Shown one piece after another: positions 9,416-17,641 of a stretch of DNA of 64,000 nucleotides. Below the pieces are notes generated by a model that ran no database searches, was not told the origin of the DNA, and saw only the letters and a program-made list of their open reading frames with translations. The stretch's first letter is position 1. Each line of letters opens with the position of its first letter. A program made the translations under genes and the position numbers. The DNA is from Clostridium muellerianum (GTDB lineage: Bacteria > Bacillota > Clostridia > Clostridiales > Clostridiaceae), in the NCBI RefSeq assembly GCF_012926525.1, contig NZ_JABBNI010000014.1, positions 1 through 64,000 of the forward strand, read 5' to 3'.

Positions 9416-9523
9416 AAAAGGGAGTAGTTTGATAGGTATTGTCAACATATTGGTGAGAAACCTGGCAATATCCACAAAAATGTGAAACGAGACTTTTGGC
9501 GTGTTTTTAATGCGCCAAAGGTC
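9416..9523 (+). promoter_or_regulatory. yybP-ykoY (Mn2+) riboswitch with terminator
   Basis: The leader carries the family hallmarks: AAAAGGGAGUAG at the 5-prime side and CGAGACUUUU at the 3-prime side form P1 (9416-9420 with 9493-9497). Between them lie a 9-bp stem (GGUAUUGUC with GGCAAUAUC), an inner GGUGAGAAACC hairpin and a CACAAAAAUGUG hairpin. The 3-prime strand of P1 is also the 5-prime strand of an 11-bp terminator (9491-9501 with 9513-9523) followed by TTTTATTTTTT. Aptamer and terminator therefore exclude each other. In this family Mn2+ stabilises P1 and lets transcription proceed, so the exporter-like gene at 9553 should be switched on by manganese. Confidence 0.85.
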
Positions 9524-9552
9524 TTTTATTTTTTGGTTTAAGGAGGAAAAAG

Positions 9553-10554
9553 ATGATAGTAACAATTTTAATCATGATATTTGCAGCACTTTTAATTTAT
9601 TTTAGCTGTGAGCTATTTGTAAATGGAATTGAATGGGTAGGTAAAGTGTTTAAGATTTCTCAAAGTGCAGTAGGTTCAATTCTAGCGGCTTTTGGTACAG
9701 CCTTACCAGAAAGCATTGTAACATTTATAGCTGTAGTGTTTGGGGCAAATTCAAGTCAAAAGGATATAGGAGTTGGAGCAGCGTTAGGAGGTCCTCTTGT
9801 TTTGAGTACACTTGCGTATGCCATTGTAGGTATTAGTATAGTTATATTTAGTAATAGGAGAAAAGTTGGCAGTTGTATTAAGGTTAATAGCGAAAAACTA
9901 GCAAGAAATCAGGTTTGGTTTATGGCTATTTTTGTTTTTAAAATAGGATTAGGTCTTGTAGCTTTTTCGATAAAACCCTGGTTAGGACCTTTATTTCTAA
10001 TAGCTTATGGAGTTTACTTTTACAAAGAAATGAATGCGGAAGCAGTTGCAAGTGAAGGAGAGCTGGAACCATTAAAATTTAGTCCTAAAAGTATAAATCC
10101 AAAGAAGGCTTTGATTCTATTGCAAACTATGATATCTCTTATATTTATTTTTATTGGTTCACAAGTGTTCGTACATAATTTGGATACATTAAGTGTTTTG
10201 TTTAGAATTCCACCTCATATTGTTTCATTGTTGTTAAGCCCAATTGCAACAGAATTACCAGAAACATTAAATGCACTTATTTGGGTAAGACAGGGAAAAG
10301 AGGATTTAGCTTTTGGAAATATTAGTGGTTCTATGATGATCCAGGCTACAGTACCAAGTGCATTAGGAATTATGTTTACTCCATGGATGCTGGATAATTC
10401 TCTTATACTTTCAGCAGTAATAACTTTTATATCTATCTTAGTTATATGGATAACCCTAAAAAGAAGATGTTTAACAGCTAAAAGGTTATCATTTAACGTT
10501 GTGTTATATACTGTATTTATTGCAGGAATAATTTTTATAAAAGGTACAATGTAA
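9553..10554 (+). CDS. CaCA-family cation exchanger, probable Mn2+ efflux
   Basis: 333 residues, about ten membrane segments in two halves, each with the alpha-repeat signature of sodium/calcium exchanger relatives: AAFGTALPES near residue 45 and SPIATELPETLNAL near residue 235. The acidic PE pairs form the cation site in this family. The ATG follows AAGGAGG. The family usually moves Ca2+, but the manganese-type riboswitch directly upstream argues that this member exports Mn2+ or is used under manganese stress. That role is inferred from the leader, not from the protein. Confidence 0.88.
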   Translation: MIVTILIMIFAALLIYFSCELFVNGIEWVGKVFKISQSAVGSILAAFGTALPESIVTFIAVVFGANSSQKDIGVGAALGGPLVLSTLAYAIVGISIVIFSNRRKVGSCIKVNSEKLARNQVWFMAIFVFKIGLGLVAFSIKPWLGPLFLIAYGVYFYKEMNAEAVASEGELEPLKFSPKSINPKKALILLQTMISLIFIFIGSQVFVHNLDTLSVLFRIPPHIVSLLLSPIATELPETLNALIWVRQGKEDLAFGNISGSMMIQATVPSALGIMFTPWMLDNSLILSAVITFISILVIWITLKRRCLTAKRLSFNVVLYTVFIAGIIFIKGTM

Positions 10555-10859
10555 TTTGATTTTCAAAGTCAGACCTTTATAGTTTATATTTAAACGATAT
10601 ATCGAATTTTATAGTATAATTAATGTATAGAAAATTTAAGTATAATATTATCTTTGCAAAATTACTAAAAGAATTATAGGGTGAAAATATTATATATACT
10701 TGACTTATATATTATATTATTTATATCATAATATAATTAAGTATGATAAATATGAAAATATTGTAAAGCATGAAGATTTTCTAATAAAGTGTAGTATATA
10801 TTAAGGATTATTAAACATTGTACAAGATATTATTTAGCTTCAGAGGAGGAGTGATGGAC
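10555..10859. other. Intergenic region upstream of larC
   Basis: Very AT-rich. A possible promoter is TTGACT (10700-10705) with TATATC (10722-10727), spacing 16 nt. I see no terminator and no riboswitch fold, in particular nothing like a NiCo element. Confidence 0.4.
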
Positions 10860-11720
10860 ATGAAAATATTATATTATGATTGTTTTTGCGGCATAAGTGG
10901 TGACATGAATTTAGCAGCACTATTAGATTTAGGAGTTTCTAAGGAATATTTAGTACAGGAACTTTTAAAGCTTAATTTAGATCAAGAATATGAAATAAAA
11001 ATTGAAAAGGCTGCAAAATTAGGAATAACAGGAACTAGGGTAGATGTTATATTAAAACATGAATTAATTAATAAGGCTGAAGTCTTACATGACCATAATG
11101 ATAACCACATTCATGAGCATGTTCATGAACAATGTCACAATCATAGTAACGAGCACAGCCATGAAAATCATGTGCATATTAATGAGAGTAATCATGAGCA
11201 CCATCATAGAAACTTGAAAGATATAGAAAATATAATAACTTCAAGTGATTTAAAATGTAATGTTAAGAAGCTGAGCTTAGAAATGTTTACGAAGGTGGCA
11301 GAAGCAGAATCCAAAGTTCATGGAAAAACTTTATATGAAGTAAATTTTCATGAAGTAGGTGCTATTGATTCTATTGTAGACATAGTAGGAGCCGCTATTT
11401 GTTTAGATTATTTACAGGTTGATAAGATTATTGCTTCTCCAGTTCAGCTTGGAGGAGGCTTTGTTAAATGTGTTCATGGTATTATACCTGTACCAGCTCC
11501 AGCAACTGTTGAAATACTAAAAAATGTACCAGTTAATATTGGAAGAGTGCCTTTTGAAACAACCACACCTACAGGAGCAGCTATATTAAAAACTAATGTT
11601 AAAGAATTTACTGAAAAAATAGGTTTTTCTATAAAAAAGGTAGCATATGGAATAGGTCATAGGGATTTGGAGATTCCAAATGTTTTAAGGATTTACTTAG
11701 GTGAAATAGAAAGCATTTAA
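10860..11720 (+). CDS. larC: Nickel-insertion protein LarC, LarC1 part only
   Basis: LarC inserts nickel into the pyridinium dithiocarboxylate precursor of the nickel-pincer cofactor of lactate racemase-type enzymes. The protein begins with the family signature MKILYYDCFCGISGDMN and has a His-rich loop (about residues 80-120, many HxH and HEH units) for metal binding. I start it at ATG 10860, 10 nt after AGGAGG; ATG 10854 is too close. It has 286 residues and stops after RIYLGEIESI, the end of LarC1. The LarC2 domain that brings full LarC to roughly 400 residues is absent: larE starts 97 nt later and no frame between them encodes it. Confidence 0.88.
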   Translation: MKILYYDCFCGISGDMNLAALLDLGVSKEYLVQELLKLNLDQEYEIKIEKAAKLGITGTRVDVILKHELINKAEVLHDHNDNHIHEHVHEQCHNHSNEHSHENHVHINESNHEHHHRNLKDIENIITSSDLKCNVKKLSLEMFTKVAEAESKVHGKTLYEVNFHEVGAIDSIVDIVGAAICLDYLQVDKIIASPVQLGGGFVKCVHGIIPVPAPATVEILKNVPVNIGRVPFETTTPTGAAILKTNVKEFTEKIGFSIKKVAYGIGHRDLEIPNVLRIYLGEIESI

Positions 11721-11817
11721 AAAGAAAGTTTTAATAGGCACTAGTAATGAAGAAGTGTAAAATAGATTACAAATAAGTTTTACATTGATGGTATGGATGA
11801 AAGGTGGAAGATATATT

Positions 11818-12618
11818 ATGACAAATGATGCTAAATATAAAGAACTAATAAAATATCTTAAAAGTTTAGGAAAAGTAGTTTTAGCCTTTTCAGGTGGTGT
11901 GGATAGTACATTTTTACTTAAGGCATCTAAAGAAGCACTTGGTGATAATGTAAAAGCAGTGACAATTTTATCACCATACATTCCAAAGTGGGAAATAGAA
12001 GAAGCTAAAGAACTGGTTAAAGAATTAGGTGTTAAACATGAAATCATAGAAGCTCCAATTATTGATTCAATTAAGTTTAATCCAGAGGATAGATGCTATC
12101 TTTGTAAAACGGCAGTATTTAACATGATATTATCTATAGCTAAAGAGCAAGGATATAACTATGTAATTGATGGAACAAACTTTGATGACACAAAGGATTA
12201 TAGGCCAGGTCTTAGAGCATTAAAGGAATTAGATGTAAAAAGTCCACTTTTAGAATGCAAATTAACAAAAGCGGAAATAAGAGCCTTTTCTAAGGAGTTA
12301 AATCTTAATACCTGGGATAAGCCGCCATATGCTTGTCTTTTAACAAGAATACCTTATGGAAATGAATTAAGAGAAGAAGATTTTATAAAGATTGAAAATG
12401 CTGAAAAGTATATGATGAGTATAGGGTTTAGAGCTATTAGAGTAAGATGTCATGGGGATTTAGCAAGGATTGAAGTAAGTAGAAGTGATAGAAGTAAGCT
12501 ATTTAATGAAGAACTTTTAGATACTATCGCAAGTAAAATAAAAGAATGTGGATTTAAATATGTAACATTAGATTTACAGGGATATAGAGTAGGAAGTTTT
12601 AATGAAACTTTAGGATAG
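11818..12618 (+). CDS. larE: LarE, ATP-dependent sulfur transferase
   Basis: 266 residues from ATG 11818 (AAGGTGG ahead; the in-frame ATG at 11785 lacks a site). LarE adenylates and thiolates the nicotinate-derived precursor of the nickel-pincer cofactor. The PP-loop FSGGVDST is near residue 25. Three cysteines stand out: C93 and C96 in RCYLCK and C173 in PYACLLTRIPYG. The last matches in position the sacrificial cysteine of Lactobacillus LarE (Cys176). The added CxxC resembles members that carry a 4Fe-4S cluster and take sulfur from elsewhere. larB and larA are not in the window. Confidence 0.9.
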   Translation: MTNDAKYKELIKYLKSLGKVVLAFSGGVDSTFLLKASKEALGDNVKAVTILSPYIPKWEIEEAKELVKELGVKHEIIEAPIIDSIKFNPEDRCYLCKTAVFNMILSIAKEQGYNYVIDGTNFDDTKDYRPGLRALKELDVKSPLLECKLTKAEIRAFSKELNLNTWDKPPYACLLTRIPYGNELREEDFIKIENAEKYMMSIGFRAIRVRCHGDLARIEVSRSDRSKLFNEELLDTIASKIKECGFKYVTLDLQGYRVGSFNETLG

Positions 12619-12647
12619 TTAAAATAAGTATAATCTGCATATAATGA

Positions 12648-12746
12648 AATAAAGTAATTGCTTCAAAATGTGAGCTTTTAACCACTGTTTTATCTATGAT
12701 TACTATACCTATTACTATTTCATTAACAAATTTTCTTATGAAGTGA
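12648..12746 (+). pseudogene. Remnant of an AEC-type permease C-terminus
   Basis: Thirty-two open codons after a TGA read NKVIASKCELLTTVLSMITI, then PITISLTNFLMK and a stop. This is how auxin-efflux-carrier (AEC) permeases end: a cytoplasmic S-K-C-x-L-L-T-T entry and a final membrane helix. There is no start codon or upstream body, so it is a stub left after deletion. Confidence 0.5.
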
Positions 12747-12813
12747 TTTTATGTGCGTTTGAAGAAATTTTCGTGATATAATTAATAAAAGAATATAGAA
12801 ATGAAGTGAATTT

Positions 12814-13593
12814 ATGGATATAGAACTACTTATAAATACATATGGAACTTATGTTTTTAACTATGCTTTAAAATTGTCTTGTGATCCATATGTTGCAGAA
12901 GATTTAGCACAGGAAACATTTATTAATGCATGGCAGAAAATCGGAACTTTAGAAAATTCAGATGCAATTAGAGCTTGGCTTAGAAAAATATGTTTTAATA
13001 ATTTTCTTATGAAACAAAGAAAAAATAATGGGTATAATGAATTACTTTATGAAGATATAAATCTTCTTGAAAAAGAAGAACATTTATTTGTGGACAATCT
13101 TCCCAGACCTGAAGATGAGGTAATTGTAGAAGAAGCAGTTCGTGATCTACAAAATGGCTGCTTTCTTGCTATGGTAAGGCGTCTTACATTACATCAGAGG
13201 ATAGCATTTTCATTAGTTGATATGTTTGGATTATCATTAGAAGAAGTTTCAGAAATAATAGGTATATCCAAAAGTGCAACAAAAGGACTTCTTTATCGTG
13301 CTCATATGAACTTAGATTCATTTTTTAGTGAACATTGTAATATTTTAGATGTGAATAATCCGTGCAGCTGCAAAGCTTGGATTGAATTTTCTAAAACTCG
13401 AGAGAATTTACAAAAAAATTCTCATAAACTAATGACAAAGCTTGATTATACTAAATCAAATTATACTTTTAATAAAAAGGTACGTGGTAAGATAAACTTC
13501 TTGTATAAAAATATGCCGGATAGAAAACCTCAAAACCAGTGGTATGAAAAAGTTGTTAATGTAATAAATGAAATGTATATTAATAAAAATTAA
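12814..13593 (+). CDS. ECF-type sigma factor with Cys-containing C-terminal extension
   Basis: 259 residues. The first 170 are a sigma factor: region 2 (DPYVAEDLAQETFINAWQKI) and region 4 (LTLHQRIAFSLVDMFGLSLE, then EVSEIIGISKSATKGLLYRA). The last 85 residues are not part of a standard sigma factor and hold a possible metal site, EHCN followed by NPCSCKAW. No anti-sigma gene follows, so the tail may sense metal or redox state itself. The ATG has only a weak GAAGTGAA site. Downstream lie a DUF3795 protein and a Cys-rich pentapeptide protein, both also cysteine-rich. Confidence 0.85.
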   Translation: MDIELLINTYGTYVFNYALKLSCDPYVAEDLAQETFINAWQKIGTLENSDAIRAWLRKICFNNFLMKQRKNNGYNELLYEDINLLEKEEHLFVDNLPRPEDEVIVEEAVRDLQNGCFLAMVRRLTLHQRIAFSLVDMFGLSLEEVSEIIGISKSATKGLLYRAHMNLDSFFSEHCNILDVNNPCSCKAWIEFSKTRENLQKNSHKLMTKLDYTKSNYTFNKKVRGKINFLYKNMPDRKPQNQWYEKVVNVINEMYINKN

Positions 13594-13688
13594 ATAAAAT
13601 TTTTATATAAAAACGTGACTTTCTTCTTTTTACTGCATCTATATAAGTGAAAGAAAATATTTTTACGTAAGTAAAAGGAGGAATTGTA

Positions 13689-14135
13689 ATGAATAACTAT
13701 GAACAAGCTGTAAAAGATTTAGCTCCCTGTGGAAATGATTGCTCTAGGTGTGCAAGCTATGAAAACAGTAAAATAGTAAAATTAAGCAAAGAGCTTAATG
13801 AGAGTTTAGAGAACTTTGAAAATATGGCTAAAAAAACAAAGGATTTTATGCCTATATTTAATCACTATGAAGAATTTTTAGCTATTTTAAGGCACTTTTC
13901 GAAGGGAAGTTGCCCAGGGTGTCGTTTTAGTGATAAGCCTACCTGTCAATGTAGTATAAACACATGCCACAAAAAAGAAAAAGTAAATTTTTGTTTTGAA
14001 TGCTCTAAATATCCTTGTAATCCTACAACATATAATGAATCTCTTTCTAGGGTATGGAAAGAAAATAATGATAATATGAAAAACAAGGGTGTAGATACTT
14101 TCTATGCTGCACAGAAAGAAAAACCAAGGTATTAA
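13689..14135 (+). CDS. DUF3795-type cysteine-rich small protein
   Basis: 148 residues with about a dozen cysteines in paired arrangement: APCGNDCSRCASYE, CPGCRFSDKPTCQCSINTC and FCFECSKYPC. This spacing is that of DUF3795 proteins common in clostridia, thought to bind metal. No enzymatic motif is visible. The ATG is preceded by AAAAGGAGGA at ideal distance, so the gene is well translated. Its place after the Cys-tailed sigma factor may mean common regulation, but there is a 95-nt gap. Confidence 0.8.
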   Translation: MNNYEQAVKDLAPCGNDCSRCASYENSKIVKLSKELNESLENFENMAKKTKDFMPIFNHYEEFLAILRHFSKGSCPGCRFSDKPTCQCSINTCHKKEKVNFCFECSKYPCNPTTYNESLSRVWKENNDNMKNKGVDTFYAAQKEKPRY

Positions 14136-14209
14136 TTTAATAATTGGAAATTATATGATATACTTTAAAAGTAAAATTTATTTATATTTTTTAATATGAG
14201 GTAATAAAC

Positions 14210-15061
14210 ATGATAGATATACATGAACATAAGATTAATAAAGAATTGAAAGTTAATTGTGAAAAATGTTTTGGACTGTGTTGTATAGCATTATATTTTT
14301 CAGCTTCTGAAGGTTTCCCCACAAATAAAGATGCTGGTAAACCTTGTATAAATCTACAAGCAGATTTCACTTGCGCTGTTCACAAAAATCTTAGAAGTAA
14401 AGGGCTTAAAGGTTGTACTGCATATGATTGCTTTGGTGCTGGTCAAAAAGTAGCTCAAGTTACTTGTGGTGGTCGTGATTGGAGACAGGACACAGAATTT
14501 GCTGAAAAAATGTTTCAGTCATTCCTTATTATGAGGCAGCTTCATGAAATGCTGTGGTATCTTAATGAAGCCTTTATGCTGCAAAGAGACAAACATATGA
14601 AAGAAAAGCTAAGTTTATTGATAGATGATACTGAAGGCCTTACCATGCTTAACATTGATGATCTATTAGTGGTAGATGTGGAAGAACATAGAAGCAAGGT
14701 TAATGCTTTGCTTAGAGATACCAGTGACATGATACGTGCTAAAGCATGCAGCGGAAGAAAACCTGCTTCAAAAGATAAAAAATCTAACTTTAGACCATTA
14801 GATTATTTTGGTGCAGACTTAAGAAAAACAAATCTTGTAGGTGCAGATTTGAGGGGAGCGTGCCTTATTGCAGCAAATCTTAGAGGAGTGGATTTAAGTG
14901 GAGCTGATTTCATAGGAGCTGATTTGAGAGATGCTGACCTTAGAGGGGCTAATCTTACAGATAGCATTTTTCTTACACAGGGGCAGATAAATACAGCTAA
15001 AGGGGATTCACATACAAAGCTGCCTGTGATGTTAGTTCTCCCAAATTATTGGTCAAAGTAA
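14210..15061 (+). CDS. Cys-cluster plus pentapeptide-repeat protein
   Basis: 283 residues in two parts. Residues 1-90 hold a YkgJ-like metal-binding cluster (CEKCFGLCCIAL, then CINLQADFTCAV and CTAYDCFGAG). Residues about 200-255 are a short pentapeptide repeat (ADLRKTNLVGADLRGACLIA and further A(D/N)LRG units), which folds into a right-handed beta helix. Some longer pentapeptide proteins protect DNA gyrase, but this repeat has only about ten units, so that role is not supported. The ATG follows ATGAGGTAA. A strong hairpin (15085-15122) ends the unit. Confidence 0.8.
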   Translation: MIDIHEHKINKELKVNCEKCFGLCCIALYFSASEGFPTNKDAGKPCINLQADFTCAVHKNLRSKGLKGCTAYDCFGAGQKVAQVTCGGRDWRQDTEFAEKMFQSFLIMRQLHEMLWYLNEAFMLQRDKHMKEKLSLLIDDTEGLTMLNIDDLLVVDVEEHRSKVNALLRDTSDMIRAKACSGRKPASKDKKSNFRPLDYFGADLRKTNLVGADLRGACLIAANLRGVDLSGADFIGADLRDADLRGANLTDSIFLTQGQINTAKGDSHTKLPVMLVLPNYWSK

Positions 15062-15084
15062 TTAATTGTGATTTATATAAATTA

Positions 15085-15122
15085 GGATATTTTAGAATGT
15101 ATATATGCATTCTAAAATATCC
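15085..15122. terminator. Terminator after pentapeptide gene
   Basis: A perfect 15-bp stem (15085-15099 with 15108-15122) and an 8-nt loop, followed by ATTTTCATATT. The short T-run makes it moderate. Confidence 0.7.
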
Positions 15123-15166
15123 ATTTTCATATTATATAATTAAGGTTGATTGGAGGGGATATACGC

Positions 15167-15694
15167 ATGAATATTACTTTTGATTTAGGAAAAACCAACG
15201 ATATTGATGAATTAGAACAACTTTATAACGATTTGAATGATTACCTGGCAAAGGGAGTAAACTATCCTGGATGGATAAAGGGAGTGTATCCTGTTCGTCA
15301 AAATGCAATTGATGGAGTTAAGCAAGGTAACCTCTATACAGCAAAACATAATGGAAAAATTATTGGTTCTATTATTTTAAGTCATGAACCTGAAACTGCA
15401 TATTATAAAGCTAAATGGGAGTTTGAGTCTGACTATTCGGATATTTTTGTTGTACATACATTTGTAGTTCATCCGGATTTTTTGAAATGTGGTGTAGGCA
15501 AATCATTAATGGATTTTTCTATTGAACATAGCATTAAGGCACAAATTAAATCAATTAGATTGGATGTTTATGAAGGAAATATACCTGCCATTAGGCTATA
15601 TGAAAAATGTGGCTTTAAATATATTGATACAGTTGATTTGGGCCTTGGAAGCTATGGTTTAAACTGGTTTAGATTGTATGAAAAATTACTGTAA
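15167..15694 (+). CDS. GNAT-family N-acetyltransferase
   Basis: 175 residues from ATG 15167, placed 8 nt after GGAGGGG; the upstream in-frame TTG overlaps nothing useful. The fold is read from DIFVVHTFVVHPDFLKCGVG (strand beta-4 and the acetyl-CoA P-loop, V-x-C-x-V-G-K-S-L-M) and IRLDVYEGNIPAIRLYEKCG, the usual GNAT C-terminal motif. It would acetylate an amine of unknown identity from acetyl-CoA in the cytosol. Confidence 0.87.
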   Translation: MNITFDLGKTNDIDELEQLYNDLNDYLAKGVNYPGWIKGVYPVRQNAIDGVKQGNLYTAKHNGKIIGSIILSHEPETAYYKAKWEFESDYSDIFVVHTFVVHPDFLKCGVGKSLMDFSIEHSIKAQIKSIRLDVYEGNIPAIRLYEKCGFKYIDTVDLGLGSYGLNWFRLYEKLL

Positions 15695-15821
15695 TATAAT
15701 TTTTATGGTTATGTCCAAGATATATTATTCTTAGTAGGTTATAAAAAGCGGATATGAATGTTGAAATACATTTAGATAAAGGTAATTTAAAAACAAATTC
15801 TTAATATAAATAGTAAGGAAC

Positions 15822-15854
15822 ATCCATAGGTTTATGCAAAGTAGATCTATGGAT
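15822..15854 (+). terminator. Weak terminator before the Nudix gene
   Basis: An 8-bp stem, atccatag (15822-15829) with ctatggat (15847-15854), followed by ATTATTTTAT. Confidence 0.5.
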
Positions 15855-15946
15855 ATTATTTTATAATGAATATAAGATATAGACAAATAGTGTTTTACAA
15901 AAGTTTATGATAAGTGATTACAATTCAAAGGAGGGTAACAAAATAT

Positions 15947-16387
15947 ATGCTTGAAATAAACTTTTATGATTTGAATACCATAGAAGATAATAAATTATTG
16001 TTTGCCGTGATAATGGCAAAATACAATGAAAAGTGGATTTACGTAAAAGTTAAGGGGAGGAACACTTGGGAGATACCAGGAGGACATAGGGAAATAGGCG
16101 AAGATATTAATAAAACTGCTTCAAGGGAGTTATTTGAAGAAACAGGAGCAAAAAAGTTTAATATAACTCCAGTATGTGTGTATTCGGTAAAAAGTGATGA
16201 ACCAATAGATTATACAGAATCTTTTGGACAACTATTTTATTCGAAAATAGAAGAGTTAGATAAGCTGCCTGACTATGAAGTAAGTGAAATTACATTAGTT
16301 AATACTACACCGAATAGCTTAACGTATCCTTTAATTCAACCATTTTTACATAATAAAGTATTGGAATTTCTTTATGACAAGAATTAG
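15947..16387 (+). CDS. Nudix hydrolase
   Basis: 146 residues. AAAGGAGG (15927-15934) precedes ATG 15947, which is preferred over the upstream in-frame GTG at 15914. The Nudix box is complete: GGHREIGEDINKTASRELFE, then ETGA, matching G-x5-E-x7-R-E-hydrophobic-x-E-E-x-G. Such enzymes hydrolyse nucleoside diphosphates linked to another moiety. The substrate cannot be read. A GNAT gene follows after 40 nt and may be cotranscribed. Confidence 0.9.
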   Translation: MLEINFYDLNTIEDNKLLFAVIMAKYNEKWIYVKVKGRNTWEIPGGHREIGEDINKTASRELFEETGAKKFNITPVCVYSVKSDEPIDYTESFGQLFYSKIEELDKLPDYEVSEITLVNTTPNSLTYPLIQPFLHNKVLEFLYDKN

Positions 16388-16426
16388 AAATATAATTATA
16401 GATGATTTCTTTAGAAAGGAGAAAAC

Positions 16427-16900
16427 ATGAATATAAAAAATATATCTACCGAAAATAGACAACAAGTGAATGATTTTATAAACTCTCATTGGTTTTCTAC
16501 CAATATGGTTGTTAGAGGAAAAATAGTTGATATGACAACATTAGATGGCTTTGTCATATTTGAAAATGAAGCAATCATTGCATTAGTAACATATGAAATT
16601 AAAGATAATGAATGTGAAATTATGTCTTTAGATAGTTTAAAAGAAAAACAAGGAATTGGAACTATCCTTGTAAATAAAGTTAAGGAAATAGCAGTTAAAG
16701 CAAAGTGTACAAAAATAAAATTGATTACAACTAATGATAATATTAATGCCATAGCTTTTTATCAAAAGCGTGGATTTGACATGATGCGTATATATCGTAA
16801 TGCTTTGGATATTGATAGAAAGATAAAACCGTCCATACCAATGATCGGAGAATTTAATATACCTTTAAAGCATGAAATTGAATTTGAAATGAGCTTGTAA
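16427..16900 (+). CDS. GNAT-family N-acetyltransferase
   Basis: 157 residues, ATG after AGAAAGGAGAA. The acetyl-CoA-binding region is EKQGIGTILVNKVKEIAVKA (Q-x-x-G-I-G-T) and the C-terminal motif TTNDNINAIAFYQKRGFDMM. The tail, ending in FNIPLKHEIEFEMSL, is typical of the small GNAT proteins whose bacterial members have no known substrate. Likely in one transcript with the Nudix gene. Confidence 0.87.
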   Translation: MNIKNISTENRQQVNDFINSHWFSTNMVVRGKIVDMTTLDGFVIFENEAIIALVTYEIKDNECEIMSLDSLKEKQGIGTILVNKVKEIAVKAKCTKIKLITTNDNINAIAFYQKRGFDMMRIYRNALDIDRKIKPSIPMIGEFNIPLKHEIEFEMSL

Positions 16901-16945
16901 GGTTAAGAAATATAATAAGTTAGCATTTGAGAACATGTAAAAAAT

Positions 16946-17004
16946 CTGTGTAAATTTCAATATAGATATAATAGAAATATTTATCTATATTGAAGTTTGC
17001 ACAG
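16946..17004. terminator. Bidirectional terminator between convergent genes
   Basis: A 23-bp stem (16946-16968 with 16982-17004, two U-G pairs in the plus transcript) with flanking A and T runs on both sides (TGTAAAAAAT before, AATTATTTTT after). Confidence 0.8.
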
Positions 17005-17029
17005 AATTATTTTTAATGAAAAGTCTAAG

Positions 17030-17641
17030 CTATTTATTCATTAACAATTCTTCTGAGTATGGTAGTGATTTTAATGAATTAATGAAAACCTCTCTCCATT
17101 CTGTAAGCTTATGATTTTTTCTTTGAAAGTACATATTTCTAAGCTCTGCATAATTAGTTACAATAGTTCTAGTTTGTTTAAAAGCACTTGGTAAATCCTG
17201 AACTATTGCTCTAAAAATAGTTTCCTTATCACTGGAGTTTTCCGTATTTTTATATTTATCTATCATATCATTAAGGTCATTTATTATATTAGTTCTATTT
17301 TCACTTTCAAAATCAAATTCAAAATCATCATAAGTTAATGGTCTCGAAGTAATTTTATGCATAGTACTTGTACTATTTTTTTCACAAAACTTGTAAGTAT
17401 CAAACTCTTTCCACCAGTATAATGGAGCATTGATATCCATATATACAGTAATATATCTCATATACTTACTATGTTCTGTACCTGCTAATATTAATCTTTG
17501 CATAAGTCTTAAATCGTTAGTGCCTATTTCAATATTACCATTATAATATTGGCTATCAGATCTATCCCAACTATTCATAGGATTTCTCATCCCTCTTATG
17601 GCAGCTTCCCAGCCGAATACTTGTACTTTATCAATTTTCAT
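17030..17641 (-). CDS. Phage-type ThyX-like protein, function uncertain
   Basis: 203 residues from ATG 17641, which has GGAGGAAA at ideal distance (the in-frame start at 17665 has none). The segments GWEAAIRGMRNPMNSW, DINAPLYWWKEFDTYK and NSTSTMHKI resemble a family common in phages of Firmicutes that I associate with the FAD-dependent thymidylate synthase (ThyX) fold. The catalytic RHRxxS-type motif of ThyX is not obvious, so enzyme activity is doubtful. It stands alone, with no phage genes around it, and may be a leftover of an old prophage. The name is tentative. Confidence 0.45.
   Translation of the reverse strand: MKIDKVQVFGWEAAIRGMRNPMNSWDRSDSQYYNGNIEIGTNDLRLMQRLILAGTEHSKYMRYITVYMDINAPLYWWKEFDTYKFCEKNSTSTMHKITSRPLTYDDFEFDFESENRTNIINDLNDMIDKYKNTENSSDKETIFRAIVQDLPSAFKQTRTIVTNYAELRNMYFQRKNHKLTEWREVFINSLKSLPYSEELLMNK

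Noticed and set aside
14210-15061. Pentapeptide protein as a quinolone-resistance (Qnr) protein.
   Set aside because: Only about ten repeat units and a separate Cys-cluster domain; Qnr proteins consist almost wholly of repeats.
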